This document shows positions 45,706 to 57,165 of a stretch of DNA of 64,000 nucleotides, piece by piece. Each line of letters starts with the position of its first letter. Position 1 is the stretch's first letter. Made by a program: the position numbers and the translations under genes. Below the pieces are notes generated by a model that saw only the letters and a list, made by a program, of their open reading frames with translations, made no database searches and was not told the origin of the DNA. The stretch is from Parapristionchus giblindavisi (taxonomy: Eukaryota; Nematoda; Chromadorea; Rhabditida; Diplogasteridae), in assembly GCA_943737045.1 (NCBI GenBank), contig CALSFV010000281.1, positions 323,001 to 387,000 on the forward strand. The letters are read 5' to 3'.

Positions 45706-47433
45706 TAATTATTCTCTGAGGTCGTCATCAATGTCAAGGTCCATATCATTGAAGTCAATGTTGTCGAGGTCGGCGTCGTTGTATTCGCGGTTCTCCTGTA
45801 TAGAATTTGATATACACTACAAACTATAAATGGATCAAACTGCAAATAAAACGAGATCAAACCTGAAATCGTCAGATATCAAAGCACAATCAGTCCCTTC
45901 TCGTCGAGGTCGCTGCGTACCGCCTCCTTGCTGAACTTACCGCCGCCCGGTCGCTCGGGGACACTGTAATAATGACGAGTTATTGATCGATATTGATTCA
46001 TTCAATTTATTTAAAAATGCACAAATAATATGTATAGTTGTTATTCGAAATAACATACTCAAACAATGTGTGAATAGTAATAATAATAATAATAATATTT
46101 TTTTAATATTCAAACCCTTACCACGAATTCGTCCAGCACCGGCTCCGCCATCTCCGTATCCATTAGATTCTTACCGTTGACCGCACGAATGCCTGATATT
46201 ATCGATTAGTTGGCAGATCAACGACCAAAGAACAAAGATTACAACCCGAAGAAGCCCTCCTGGATCTGCGAAGGATACGCGTCCTCAAGATGGGAACGGC
46301 TCGGCTTTCGTTTTCGTTTTACCTTTAGAGGTTTTATATTATATAAATATTATTTTATTCACGGTATAAGACTAGATGTGAAGGCGCTCTGATCTTAAAT
46401 CAATGCAGTTCATATCATTCAAATCAAAAATTTTTGTTGTCTCTCTTCGCCAAATATGACTTCAACCAAAAGTACAACAAGGCAGTTTCAGGTTTCCGCA
46501 TGATCTCATACGTTCATCAGCACGGACAATGGTGGTATCCACCCTCTACTGATTTAACTGTACTAATTTAACTATAAGTACATTGAAGATAAGCAACAGT
46601 CTTCCTTCCGCGATGAGGAGGCGCTGTCGCGGCATCTGACACAACCAGTCAATAATTAGATCAATATTCAATAATTCACAAAATAACGACTAATGTTACA
46701 TGAACCGGCTGATGATTGTACTCAAGTCAATCCCGGTGAAGTCGTTTTTTTGTATTACTCATATCAGTTCTGAAATGAGTAAACAATTCGATTTAAGGGG
46801 GGGGGGGGAATTACCGTAGACAAACCTTGACAAATAATCCTCCTACTCCTAGTTTCAACATTCGTCCTCGACCCGACCCGCCGCCTCGGCTACCGTTTGA
46901 TTATTTTTTCTATATTATTTATTAAATTAATAATATTAATAGATTTACAAGAAGAAGTATGCATGCACTTTAAATGTTGATTTTTTTAAATAATTATGAT
47001 AGCCAATAATGCGCCCTATGGTGTTTCGGACGCTACGTCTGCAGTGATTTCATAAAGAAAACAATTAAGAACATGTGTTGATATATAATTTACAATTCCA
47101 CAAAGGATAACATAACATAGCAATGACTAGCATACGCGATTCCAATAATACAGTAATCTACAGTACCTCGTCCTCCCCTACTTCCCGGTCCTCCGAATGA
47201 AATCGGCGCACCGCTCCCAGCGCGGCAAGTCCATCGATTGAATCATCCGGAGCGTTATCGTCATCCAGCGAACCACCTACTGTAGGTCATCGATTTACTG
47301 ATTGACAAATTCATATTCGTGATATTTATATCGGCCCTGTAGTTCCATCGGATGTACATATAATATTCAAAACAAGGCTGAAACCCAACAGGTAGAATTA
47401 GACACATGCTCGATGAGAAAAGAACCAAAGGTA

Positions 47434-48886
47434 CAGTACCGTGCAAAAGTATGGACGCAAAATTCGAATCGTTATAACTTTTTACGTACTTGGCCGATCG
47501 GCCTCGGTTTAATTTTATTATATAGTATGAACATTGGAGAAAATTATGAAGGTATCGATTATTATCTACGATGATGAAATGATTTCATCATTCTTGAAAT
47601 GCCGAGGTGCGATCGTAAAAATAGGTTTATTCTCAGGTAGATTTTTTATGTGAGTCCAATTTTTTTGTGAGGAACGAAGAACTATCAGTGAACATTTTAA
47701 GCCAATAATCACGTTGGTTGCATACCGCTCCGAGGAATTAGCTAATTTCGCCTGAAACATTAAAATTCGTAAAAATGCCATAACTCAGTCCGTAGTTGAG
47801 CTACAGCTCTCCAATTCAACAAGTATTATCGTATAGTCATGGGGCAGCACCATGTCAATTTCGGAAGGTTTCCGGCTCTTGAAGAGAAAATTCGAAAAAA
47901 AATCCAAACCATTTTTTGGACTTGCGGTATTTATTTCCCAGCCGGTTTTTCTAAAAATTTAAAAAGTTTCCATGACGTGCCTAAACATCTACCAAACACA
48001 TCTACAAAGTGGCGAGATTACAGCACTTCAAGTACGACTTTGCCCATAAAAATACAATTGACAGTCAAAGTGGACGGAACCTTTCGTTCGTTATGGAGAA
48101 TTATTACGGGTCAATAACCCAGTATTTCATATCAATTTCGATCGGATTTTGAATTAATTATTTAATAAGCACATTTCCTACAAGTATCCTCAATTTAGTT
48201 CCACTATTGGACATTCCACCTTTTTTATCTGTCTCTTTTCTCGCAAAATTCCACTTTGACTGTCAATGGTATTTTTATGGGCAAAGTCGTAATTGAAGTG
48301 CTGTAATATCGTCACTTTGTAGATGTGTTAGGTAGATGTTTAGGCACGTCATGGCAACTTTTAGATTTTTAGAAAAACCGGATGGGAAATACCGTAAGTA
48401 CAAAAAATGGTTTGGAATTTTTTTCGAATTTTCTCTTCAAGAAGCGGAATTCTTCTGAAATTGGCATGGTGGTACCCTAAGACCATGTGATAATACTTGT
48501 TGAATCGGAGGCTTGTAGCTCAACTACAAACTGAGTTATGGCATTTTTACGAAATTTTAATGGGTCAGGCGAAATTAGCTAATTCCTCGGAGCGGTATGC
48601 AACCAACGTGATTATTGGCTTAAAATGTTCACTGATAGTTCTTCGTTCCTCACAAAAAAATTGGACTCACATAAAAAATCTACCTGAGAATAAACCTATT
48701 TTTACGATCGCACCTCGGCATTTCAAGAATGATGAAATCATTTCATCATCGTAGATAATAATCGATACCTTCATAATTTTCTCCAATGTTCATACTATAT
48801 AATAAAATTAAACCGAGGCCGATCGGCCAAGTACGTAAAAAGTTATAACGATTCGAATTTTGCGTCCATACTTTTGCACGGTACTG
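47434..48886. mobile_element. Tc1/mariner-type fully palindromic element, 1,453 bp
   Basis: Ends CAGTACCGTGCAAAAGTATG and its inverse, each flanked by a TA dinucleotide (432-433 and 887-888 in the 47 and 48 kb lines), the Tc1/mariner target duplication. The two ~720-bp arms are near-exact inverse copies. It sits in an intron of the KMT2-like gene. Frames of 71-92 codons in the arms have no transposase motif. Confidence 0.9.
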
Positions 48887-49112
48887 TAAGAAAATAATGA
48901 AATTTGGAAAGGTGAAACAATGACTCACAATGGCCGTTCATGGATCCACTCTGATACTCGGTGAGGAGATGGCTGATCAGACCCGATACGCCTGAATACA
49001 AATATGAAATCGAGAAAATATTACTATTATGTTCTGTTCAAAAGCAAGGAAAAGCAAGGAAAGCACTTTTGGCCACCAGATTAGGTAAAGCTAGCTTCGT
49101 TACATTTATTTA

Positions 49113-49760
49113 TTTATTTATTCTTTATTCCATCAAATATATATAATAACAGGGTGATGTGTACACAGAATAGGGATAGATGGATTTCCGTCGCATAAGG
49201 CGATTTCGGTTTTGGCTCGGTGGCAGTTTGTAAAGGATGGGGGTTTAGGGACGAATTCGAGAATATCTAATGATGAGGGTGGAGGGGAGATTTGATAACC
49301 CTGCACGGAAGGGTTTAGGGGACGAAAGAACTAATTCTGATGGGAGTGAGTTCCAACAGTCTATACTTCTAGAGGCACATGTAGTATGGGTAGTAGAAAT
49401 CCTATAAGGGAGAATAATACGAAATGGATGAGAAAGACGGTTGTATTGTAAGGGAAGAACAGAAAGGAGATTGGATGAATCAAACAAATTAAAGTTATGC
49501 ATAGTATTATGAATAAATTGAATATCATAAATAGCTCTTCTATATTCAAGGGTTTCGAGGTTTAAATACGTTAGTCTATCATTATAAGAAGAAGGAGGTA
49601 AACGACATTTAGCTAACATTCTTTTGGTATAATTTCTCTCTACATCTTCAAGACAGTTGGTAAGGTGCTTTGAGGTGGGATTAAATACAACAGTAGATGA
49701 TTCAAGTAGGGGTCTAACATAAACGCAATAAGCTTCAAATGTTTAAATAAAACAAATAAA
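49113..49760 (-). pseudogene. 5'-truncated non-LTR retrotransposon (RT C-terminus)
   Basis: The minus-strand frame 49619-49245 plus its upstream continuation (YVRPLLESSTVVFNP to about 49750) is a clear LINE reverse transcriptase C-terminus: R-P-L-L-E-S-S-T, DRLTYLNLETLEYRR, then CASRSIDCWNSLP. The 3' end is a TTTATTTATTTATTC tail. It is the best preserved of three related copies (others at 13430-14400 and 15915-16390). It lies in an intron of the KMT2-like gene. Confidence 0.8.
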
Positions 49761-49941
49761 AAGTACTTTAATAACTCACCAGATTCAAAATCAGTGAAGG
49801 AATTAGCGCGAAACAGCGACGACATCATCTTTGATTGGAGGACCTGAAAAGCCACTTTTAAAGGTGGAGACCCGCGAATGATCATGCAAATCTCTTACAT
49901 CTCGCTTATGCAAGTGTCTAGTGATATGCAAGAAGATACTC

Positions 49942-50013
49942 ATCGATCCATTAGCGTAGTGGTAAAACTTCTGACAAGAAAGCGCATGGTCGCGGGTTCG
50001 AATCCTATTGCCG
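49942..50013 (+). repeat. tRNA-like sequence
   Basis: An A-box-like TTAGCGTAGTGGTAAAAC and perfect B box GGGTTCGAATCC lie about 45 bases apart. The 3' acceptor strand does not pair well with the 5' strand, so it is probably tRNA-derived. Downstream (about 50150-50195) is the TTCACGAAAATATTCGCGGG block also seen at 6180 and 18985. Confidence 0.5.
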
Positions 50014-50193
50014 AACTTTCCTATTTTCAAAAAAAACGCGCCTTTGCCTGAGTTTGCTAGCATGATTCATTCATGATTCTAGCGATGAATAAGCTCAATT
50101 AGAATAAAATAAATAGTGTACGGTATGTAGAATTACTTTTGCTATCATTCTGTCTTCACAGTTTGTTCACGAAAATATTCGCGGGAGTCCACC

Positions 50194-50315
50194 TTTAAAG
50201 GGACACCCCGAGCTATTTTGAAACTCTCCGCTCTGGCCACACTCTCTCGTTCGCATTGTCTACGAGAGAGTATTGCCAATGCAGAGAATAAAAATAGCTC
50301 GTGGTGTCCCTTTAA
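50194..50315. mobile_element. MITE, TTAAAGGGACACCC family, copy 6 (near-consensus ends)
   Basis: Starts TTTAAAGGGACACCCCGAGC, ends GCTCGTGGTGTCCCTTTAA; the interior has GCTCTGGCCACACTCTCTCG. The cleanest ends of the six copies. Confidence 0.9.
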
Positions 50316-50393
50316 GATCAATTTCATTAGGGTCAATGGGGTTTTTCTTCTCAATAATAAATTAATGATAGGATTCAATTTTATTTTAATATA

Positions 50394-51302
50394 TTAGGTT
50401 GATGCATAAGTTTCTTTACAAAAGTAAGTTCGGACATATCTATCTGCTACAAATCGGACAAGCGTCGGGTCAACTTTGAAGTATGCCCCTACAGCAGTGA
50501 TAGTCTCGCGCTATTTATCGAGCAACTTGTAGATCCAATAATGATGGAAGAGCTGGGCTGGGATTTGAGAAGTTGGTCAGCACCTTCTCGACTTTGGCTC
50601 AGTCATCGAAGTGCTTTACTTTAAGGAAGTGATAGAGGACCGAAACCAGATTGCAGTCAGAGGGGGTAAGGTTGGGGGAATACAGTGGGTGGGGTAGAAC
50701 AGTCCTGCCATTGTCCGCCAGTTAAGCCTTGGTCAATTTTGCCATGTGTGGTCTTGCGTTGTCATGTTGAAAATAGATTTCAACTTGTTTCCCACGTATG
50801 GATTCGAGATGGGCCTTCAACTTTCTCAGTTGAGTAACATTGACTTGTGACCATTATAATCTAGCCTTGGGGTAGCAGATCCCAATATTCAACTCCTTTT
50901 ACGCTCCACCAAACCGAAAGCTCTATATTCGTGGGTGTGAAGATCGGGTTTATGCTCGTCTGCTGGCGCCTCATCTGTATCAAGCTACTGACGATTACGC
51001 TTATCATTGTCGTAGAGGACCCATCTTTCATCCCTAGTGATGACATGATCGAGCCAATCGAATTGACGTCGCAGGGCTAGAACAGACACTGCTGCATGGA
51101 CCCTGGCGTCACGGTGGTGAATTTGATCGGGGGCGAAAACATGAGGCATTCTCAGCCGGATGACGAGATGGACCGACGAGAAAATAACACTAATCTGGAG
51201 GAGGAAGCGTCCTTCGAGCATCGAGAGTAGAGGCCCTAGCGATAAACAACAAGACAAATATGATGGCTAAAATGTTGTAAAGAAACTTATTCATCAACCT
51301 AA
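50394..51302 (-). pseudogene. mariner transposon, internally deleted, dead transposase
   Basis: 909 bp bounded by TTAGGTTGATGCATAAGTTTC and its inverse with TA on both sides, a mariner terminus. The minus strand encodes the middle and C-terminal transposase: WLDHVITRDERWVLYDND (contains the first catalytic Asp of the DDE/D triad in DERW), VEYWDLLPQG in another frame, then QHDNARPHMA (second Asp) and a YSPN segment. Multiple frameshifts and stops. A full mariner is ~1.3 kb with ~345 codons; the N-terminal DNA-binding part is missing here. Confidence 0.9.
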
Positions 51303-52333
51303 TAAAAATTACATGCTTGCCTATCTTATGGTGAACATTATTATATTATACAGTAATTGTTCAAATCAATAGATGGATAATCTAAACAATAATGAATAAG
51401 ACAAATACCTCATCAGCACACTTGTTGAGGGCGAAATTATCACAAAGGATAATATTACCGACGTCTGTAAATGAGAATCGCATATTAATCAATCAATCAA
51501 TAATTTTGATTTGATTTATAACACATTTATCAAGAGTAGGACTCTGATGTGCATGGGGAAAAGGCTCTTCTTACTTTCGATAGTCCCAGAACACTGACGT
51601 TGGTATCGTAACCTGGCGCTTCCTAATCCCAAGCGGAAGTCCAAGCTATAGTGTGTTCCCAATCTAACTACTGTGAATCAGATGTGGAAACAGGGTCCAA
51701 TATAATATATATACAAGGGGTGTCCCATACTAGTATCTCCTACAGAGCGGAAGAGGGAGGTCACCTTCCCACAAACAAGAGAGCAACCGAGAGTGAGGAG
51801 AGAGGGCGGCGCCTGCCGATCTCTCTCCTCTCCCTCGCCTAGATTTTCTAAGGCGACGGTATTCATATGCGCGTCTCAGTCCGAGAAGATCGACAGGCAG
51901 TTTGGAGATGACCGAAAAAGTTGGCTTCCCAATAAATAATAATATCCAATGATATCAATCAATAATTAACCCCATGCGATTCCAATATAAACGAATGACC
52001 TTTATTAAACACGTGATGATTACCTCTTGATTCATAATAATCAAGCAATAAATCGTTTTCTCTTTGTTCTAAGAACAATAATCAATCAAAGAATCAAAAT
52101 CAGAGTAATCAAAGAAGCCATATCATTTTAACCAAGAATAAGTAGATCAACAAATCAATCAATAATCTCTCCTTACTCATGGTATAATTGTTCATTCGGC
52201 TACTCCGTCTACAATCTTATTCGCAGCTGCTGCCTCAAGCATTTCTTCATTGTGCAGAACCTCGCACGCATCATGCTACCATCTACAAATATCAATAATT
52301 ATAATAATTAATATCAATAAATACAAAAAAAAT

Positions 52334-52598
52334 GAGGCGAAGTGGTGTAGTGGTCTATGGCGCGCCCCATCATTCCATCTGTCCTGGGTTCGATTCCCGG
52401 TCGCTTCACCGCCTCCGCCTCACCAAGGCGCCCGAAAGGGGAATTGGTAGTGACTAGATCATGCGGTAAAGTAGGTCCGAAGAAGAGATTAGGCCCTCCG
52501 GACTGAATTGGCCTTGAAATATCACTGGCCTAGCAGTGATAACCCGCAGGACTTCGTGTGCCTTGAATAACGGGTTGTACCTTTACCTTTACCTTTTA
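52334..52598 (+). mobile_element. tRNA-derived SINE, ~265 bp
   Basis: The head (52334-52408) can form a tRNA acceptor stem (GAGGCGA with TCGCTTC) and has A box TGGTGTAGTGG and perfect B box GGTTCGATTCC, but no valid anticodon stem. A unique body (AAAGTAGGTCCGAAGAAGAG, GGACTTCGTGTGCC) and a (CTTTAC)n tail follow. A 5'-truncated relative is at 41941-42110. It lies in a KMT2-like intron. Confidence 0.85.
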
Positions 52599-53102
52599 CA
52601 AAAAAAATAATAGTGATTATTATTGCTAACAAGGAATTTCAGGTTTTTAGAATCGGATGAAGATTTCGGCACGAAACAAAATTCACAAAATACAAACCAT
52701 AAACAATTCCCCAGGAATACATTTTAGGGTGATAACCGATAATTAATGAATCGATAATAAATCAATAACCCATCTACCGTACCTCATACACTGATTGCGA
52801 CGTATGATATGCTCAGTGCGATTGTACAACTTGGCATACTTGGGACATTTCCGCAATGAATAGCACTGCTGACACAGTCACTTCTCCACTACTCGCAACT
52901 CGCATCTGACATCGACGACACTTGGCGCACCTGCGAATATCGATCGATTATGCTATCGTAACCAACCCCTCTAGGTAACTACGGTATTTCAGTACTGTAA
53001 CCATTCCACCAGTCTTGATCGATATTGTTTCCAATATCCACAATATGTAAAAGTAAGCCATAACTCTTTCAGACTATGGTAACATTGAAATCATCCATAT
53101 TC

Positions 53103-53330
53103 ACTGCTATATTCAGAACTATGCCGGATGAGAACCGTCGGATGAGAACCGACTGGATAATAACCGGAAGCTACCGGATGAGAACTGAGCGTATGAGAAC
53201 CCACTGGATGAGAACTGAGCGTATGAGAATTGACCGGATGAGAACCAACTGGATGAGAACCCACCGGATGAGAACTGAGCGTATGAGAACCGACCGGATG
53301 AAAACCTAGAGAATGAGAACCCACCGGTTG
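53103..53330. repeat. 15-bp minisatellite (ATGAGAACC), inverted relative to 56.7-64 kb
   Basis: Units of GGATGAGAACCRACT type are repeated about a dozen times. The reverse complement, GGTTCTCATCCRGTM, fills introns of the PHD array. Open frames rich in Met-Arg-Thr or Gly-Ser-His are products of the repeat. Confidence 0.9.
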
Positions 53331-53527
53331 AGAACCATCTTGAAGATATTTGAAAATCTACGGATGAGAACTTAGCGGCCGTTTTGAGCCAAATTTTGCG
53401 CAGATCACGGGTACATCAGTCCGATATTTCAAAATCTACCGTATGAGAACTTTGCGGCCATTTTGTGCCAAATTTTGCACGGATCACGGGCATTCCGATA
53501 TTTCAAAATGTGCCGGATGAGAACTTA

Positions 53528-54960
53528 CAGTATCGCCAGAAAGTATTCGGACACTTTTTCATTTTTTTATAACTTTTGATCCAGAAAAGCAATCAAGCTG
53601 ATCTTTTCAGTCTATATACAGAATTTATCAGGGAATATTAGCATGATGTGTTGGTATAATTAAATTACTTCATTATTGCGTAGTGATGACGCAATCAAAT
53701 TACACTTTTTTGAAAAATTTCAATTCTTTAGTGAAGAGTCCTGTTCTTCTGAAACATTATGAGAGTGGAGACATCCACTAGGGCTGCACTGTCAACAAAT
53801 CCGGAATGGCTGCGACACCGATTCCAAGCGGTAGCGGGGCTGCAAATTTGTTCCCTAAATTTTATAACTCAGCTTCTAGATGTGCTAACGTCCCGTTCTA
53901 AGTGCCAAAATGATGCTAGGGGCGAGAACTGTTTATCCCCAGATTATGGTAGTCATAGCTCATCATTCGCCCTCAGGGCATAAAAAAATAATTTTTTTGA
54001 AAGGACTGATTTTGAGACCCTACAGTTCAGAGGGTAGGTCTTCTAAAATTATGGTTTCTGCGTAGGCAGCTTTGAAATGTATCATATATTTATTACCCTT
54101 ATTTTGGTTTAGTTCCGATTCCTTTCAGACCCGCCGCAAACGCTATGCTGAGGTCTACTTGGCTTCAGCGAGTAAAGATGAAAATACAAAGATCAAAGAT
54201 CAAAGTTCAGCAATAGTGTAAAAACTTTTGCAAACATCTAAGACATGCATAGCAGCTTTGAAAATAAGAAATTTCATCAATAGAGGCCCAGGGACGACAG
54301 CTGTGAGAGAGAAAGCGCAAGAGCGCGCACCGAGTAGACCTCGGCATAGCGTTTGCTGTGGTCCTGAAAGGAAGCGGAACTTAACCAAAATAAGGGAAAT
54401 AAATATTTGATACAATACAAAGGTGCCTGCGCAGGAACCAAAATTTTAGAAGACCCATCCTCTGAACTGTAGGGTCTCAAAATCAGTCCTTTCAAAAAAA
54501 TTATTTTTTCCCCTTAGGGCGAATGATGATCTATGACTACCATAATCTGAGGATAAACAGTACTCGCCACTAGCATCATTTTGGCACTTAGAACGGGACC
54601 TTAGCACATCTAGAAGCTGAGTTATAAAATTTAGGGATCGAATTTGCAGCCCCGCTACCGCTTGGAATCGGTGTCGCAGCCTTTCCGGATTTGTTGACTG
54701 TGTAGCCCTAGTGGATGTCTCCACTCTCATAATGTTTCAGAAAAACAGGACTCTTCACTAAAGAATTGAAATTTTTCAAAAAGTGTACTTTGATTGCGTC
54801 ATCACTACGCAATAACGAAGTAATTTAATTACACCAACACATCATGGTAATATTCCCTGATAAATTATGTACATTGACTGAAAAGATCAGCTTGATTGCT
54901 TTCCTGGATCAAAAGTTATAAAAAAATTAAAAAGTGTCCGATTACTTTCTGGCGATACTG
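53528..54960. mobile_element. Tc1/mariner-type palindromic element, 1,433 bp
   Basis: Ends CAGTATCGCCAGAAAGTA and inverse, TA on both sides (53526-53527, 54961-54962). Centre near 54245. Family shared with 9290-10495 and 54963-56700. A frame starting MRVETSTRA occurs on plus at 53759 and minus at 54730, marking the arms. Confidence 0.9.
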
Positions 54961-54962
54961 TA

Positions 54963-56700
54963 CACTGTAGGCAACAAGTCTCCGAACACTTTTACATTTT
55001 TCTATAACTTTTGATCCAGAAAAGCAATCAAGCTGAGGTTTTGAGTCAATGTACAGAATTTATTAAAGAATGCACCCATGATGTGTTGATGATATTACAT
55101 TAGTTCATCATTGCGTAGTGATGACGCAATCGAATTACACTTTTTTGAAATTTTATTTCTTTATTCAAAAGTCCTGTTCTTCTGAAACATTGTGAGAGTG
55201 GAGAACCCCCACTAGCACGTTAGTTCATCCTCTGTAAGAGCGGGGTAACAATAAAGGAAGGGCGAATCACGTTTTCCAACTTATAAAGAGGGCGAGGCGG
55301 ATGCCAGGCGGGTTTGGTGGGCTTCATATGAGAGGGTGTGCGTGCGAGATGGTATCAAATGATTCTCTCTGTCACACTCTCCGCCGCGCTAACAAACCTG
55401 TCTTAGGTGCGCCGCTCTGACTAATAAACTATCGTCTCACAATATGAGATTATGAAAATACACCAAACATCACACAACGTTTTGGGGAAAAGTCGCCTCA
55501 GCATCCCCAGTGCCCCGCTATTCCCATCTCTTTCGCATTTTGAACTAAAGTGCTAGGGCTGCACAGTCAAACACAGCGTTTCGAGAGCGGAATGTAGCGA
55601 GGCGACGAGAGAAAAGAGAGACAACGCGCGCGAGAGAGTGCAGACAGTTAGACACACACGCGACACACACGCGACGCATGCAAGGGCGCGGAGGAGAGAG
55701 ACTCCGCCTCCCCGGCATTGATGCGCAATATTGGAATGTTGCCAAAAATTCTGTGTCAGCTCTCCCCACAGGGCTGAAACGCTGTGTCAAACAATCCGGA
55801 ATGGCTCCGACTCCGATTTCAAGCTGTAACAGGGTTGCAACTCTGACCCCCAAAATTTATAACTCTGCTTCTAGATGTGCTAACAACCCGCCCTAAGTGC
55901 TAAAATGACGCTAGTGGCGAGTAATGTCTATCCCAGGATTACGGTAGTCATAGCTCGTCATTTGCCCTCAGGGCATAAATTAAATTTTTTTTTTGTTGGG
56001 AGGACCCATTTTAAGACCCTACCGTTCAGAGGGCAGGTATTCTAATATTATGGTTCCTGTGCAAGCAACTTTGCAATGTATCATATATTTATTTCCCTTA
56101 TTTTGGTCTAGTTCCGATACTTTTCAGACCCGTAGCAAAAGTTATGCTAAGGTCTATTCGGTGCGCGCTCTTGTGCTTTTTCTCTCAATGATCTCATCCC
56201 TGTGCCTATCTATATTGATGAAATCTCTTATTTGCAAAGCACCAATGCATGTTAGAAATGTCCACAAAAGTTTTTACACTATTGCTGAGCTTCGATCTTT
56301 GATCTTTGGATTTTGATCTTTGATCGCTGAAACCGAGTAAACCTCAGCATAAGTTTTGCTACGGGTCTGAAAGGAATCGGAACTAAACCAAAATAAGGGA
56401 AATAAATATGTGATATATTGCAAAGCTGCATGCCCAGGAACAATAATTTTAGAAGCCCTGCCCTCTGAACGGTAGGGTCTCAAAATCGGTCCTCCCAACA
56501 AAAAAAATACTTTATGCTGTGAGGGCAAATGACGAGCTATGACTACCGTAATCTGGGGATAAACATTACTCCCCACTAGCATCATTTTAGCACTTAGGGC
56601 TTGTCGTTAGCACATCTAGAAGCTGAGTTATAAATTTTGGGGGTCAAAGTTGCCCTGCTACAGCTTGAAATCCTAATCGGATCCATTCCGGATTGTTTGA
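54963..56700. mobile_element. Second Tc1-type palindromic element, abutting the first and interrupted
   Basis: It begins CACTGTAGGCAACAAGTCTC directly after the TA that ends the previous element, so the two share one TA site. Arms are of the same family (GGAATGGCTCCGACTCCGAT). It is interrupted by the hAT-like insertion at 55574-55785, plus unassigned sequence at about 55215-55560. The far terminus is lost near 56710. Confidence 0.75.
55574..55785. mobile_element. hAT-like MITE inside the Tc1-type element
   Basis: Starts CAGCGTTTCGAGAGCGG, ends GGGCTGAAACGCTGT; the 8-mer GTCAAACA flanks both sides (55566-55573 and 55786-55793), a clean hAT-size target duplication. The 3.4 kb tandem duplication begins inside it, so copies 2 and 3 carry only its right part. 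Confidence 0.8.
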
Positions 56701-56757
56701 CTGTGCAGCCACCACTTGCTAAGAAAACAATTCTGAAAGCGACTCATTTGGATGTTT

Positions 56758-56945
56758 TCATCAGGTGGGTTCTCATCCAGTCGGTTCTCATCCGGTCGGT
56801 TCTCATCCAGTCGGTTCTCATCCGGTCGGTTCTCATCCAGTAGGTTCTCATGCTGTCGGTTTTCATACGCTCAGTTCTCATCCGGTAGCTTCCGCTTATC
56901 ACCCAGTCGGTTCTCATCCGACTGTTCTCATCCGGCATAGTTCCC
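56758..56945. repeat. 15-bp minisatellite GGTTCTCATCCRGTM, first array in the PHD region
   Basis: About ten units alternate CAGTC/A and CGGTC endings. Equivalent arrays at about 57371-57545, 57971-58130 and 58571-58785 in unit 1, and the same places in units 2 and 3. Each lies in the intron between PHD exons. Confidence 0.9.
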
Positions 56946-57058
56946 TATACCTATTCTACCATATCCCTTCAAAGCTACCGTACCAATGGTTCATAGTTAC
57001 CTTTTGTTTTATTTCCCATCTACCGTACCAATAACCACACCCTTCCCATCTACCGTAC

Positions 57059-57165
57059 CATTGACATCGCCAGGGTCCGGAGGGCGCTCGTTCGAAGGGC
57101 GGATTGAGGCAGTGCATGTGGTAGGCGACGTCGCACTCCTCGCACATGATCAGGTTCGAGTCGCC
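57059..57165 (-). CDS. PHD-finger exon, block A, unit 1 (KMT2C/D-like)
   Basis: A 107-nt exon with acceptor TTGCAG and donor GTACGG. It encodes the second half of a PHD finger: CEECDVAYHMHCLNPP, then PSGPWRCQW, with the Cys-x-x-Cys, His and Cys zinc ligands present. It enters at phase 0 and leaves at phase 2, fitting the exon at 52930, whose first base completes the Trp codon. PHD fingers read histone tails; in KMT2C/D they form a cluster in the N-terminal half. Confidence 0.8.

Larger units (their letters stand above)
45709..52930 (-). pseudogene. KMT2C/D (SET-16/Lpt)-like gene, exons after the PHD exon; decayed or truncated
   Basis: Minus-strand exons with splice signals: 52930-52783, 52282-~52213, 51645-51575, 51464-51409, 49843-49780, 48991-48929, 47279-47167, 46322-46246, 46192-46122, 45963-~45885, 45795-45709. 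The first continues the PHD exon in phase (Trp-Arg-Cys-Gln-Trp, then CAKCRRCQ, then CQQCYSLRKCPKY), matching the KMT2 PHD series. The next gives the CxRWxHxxC zinc motif then CEVLHNEEMLEAAAANK. 46322-46246 carries LEDAYPSQIQEGFFG, a KMT2C/D signature, and GKNLMD in the next exon continues it. Lesions: a one-base frame change inside 52930-52783; TAG at 52278-52276 between the Trp and His ligand motif; phase clash at the 46192 acceptor. The last exon ends in an acidic tail and TAA with no FYR or SET domain. It is therefore a pseudogene, or a split Lpt-like gene with errors. Confidence 0.65.

Noticed and set aside
52334..52408. Functional tRNA gene
   Set aside because: Internal boxes and acceptor stem are present, but there is no valid anticodon stem and it continues into a SINE body.
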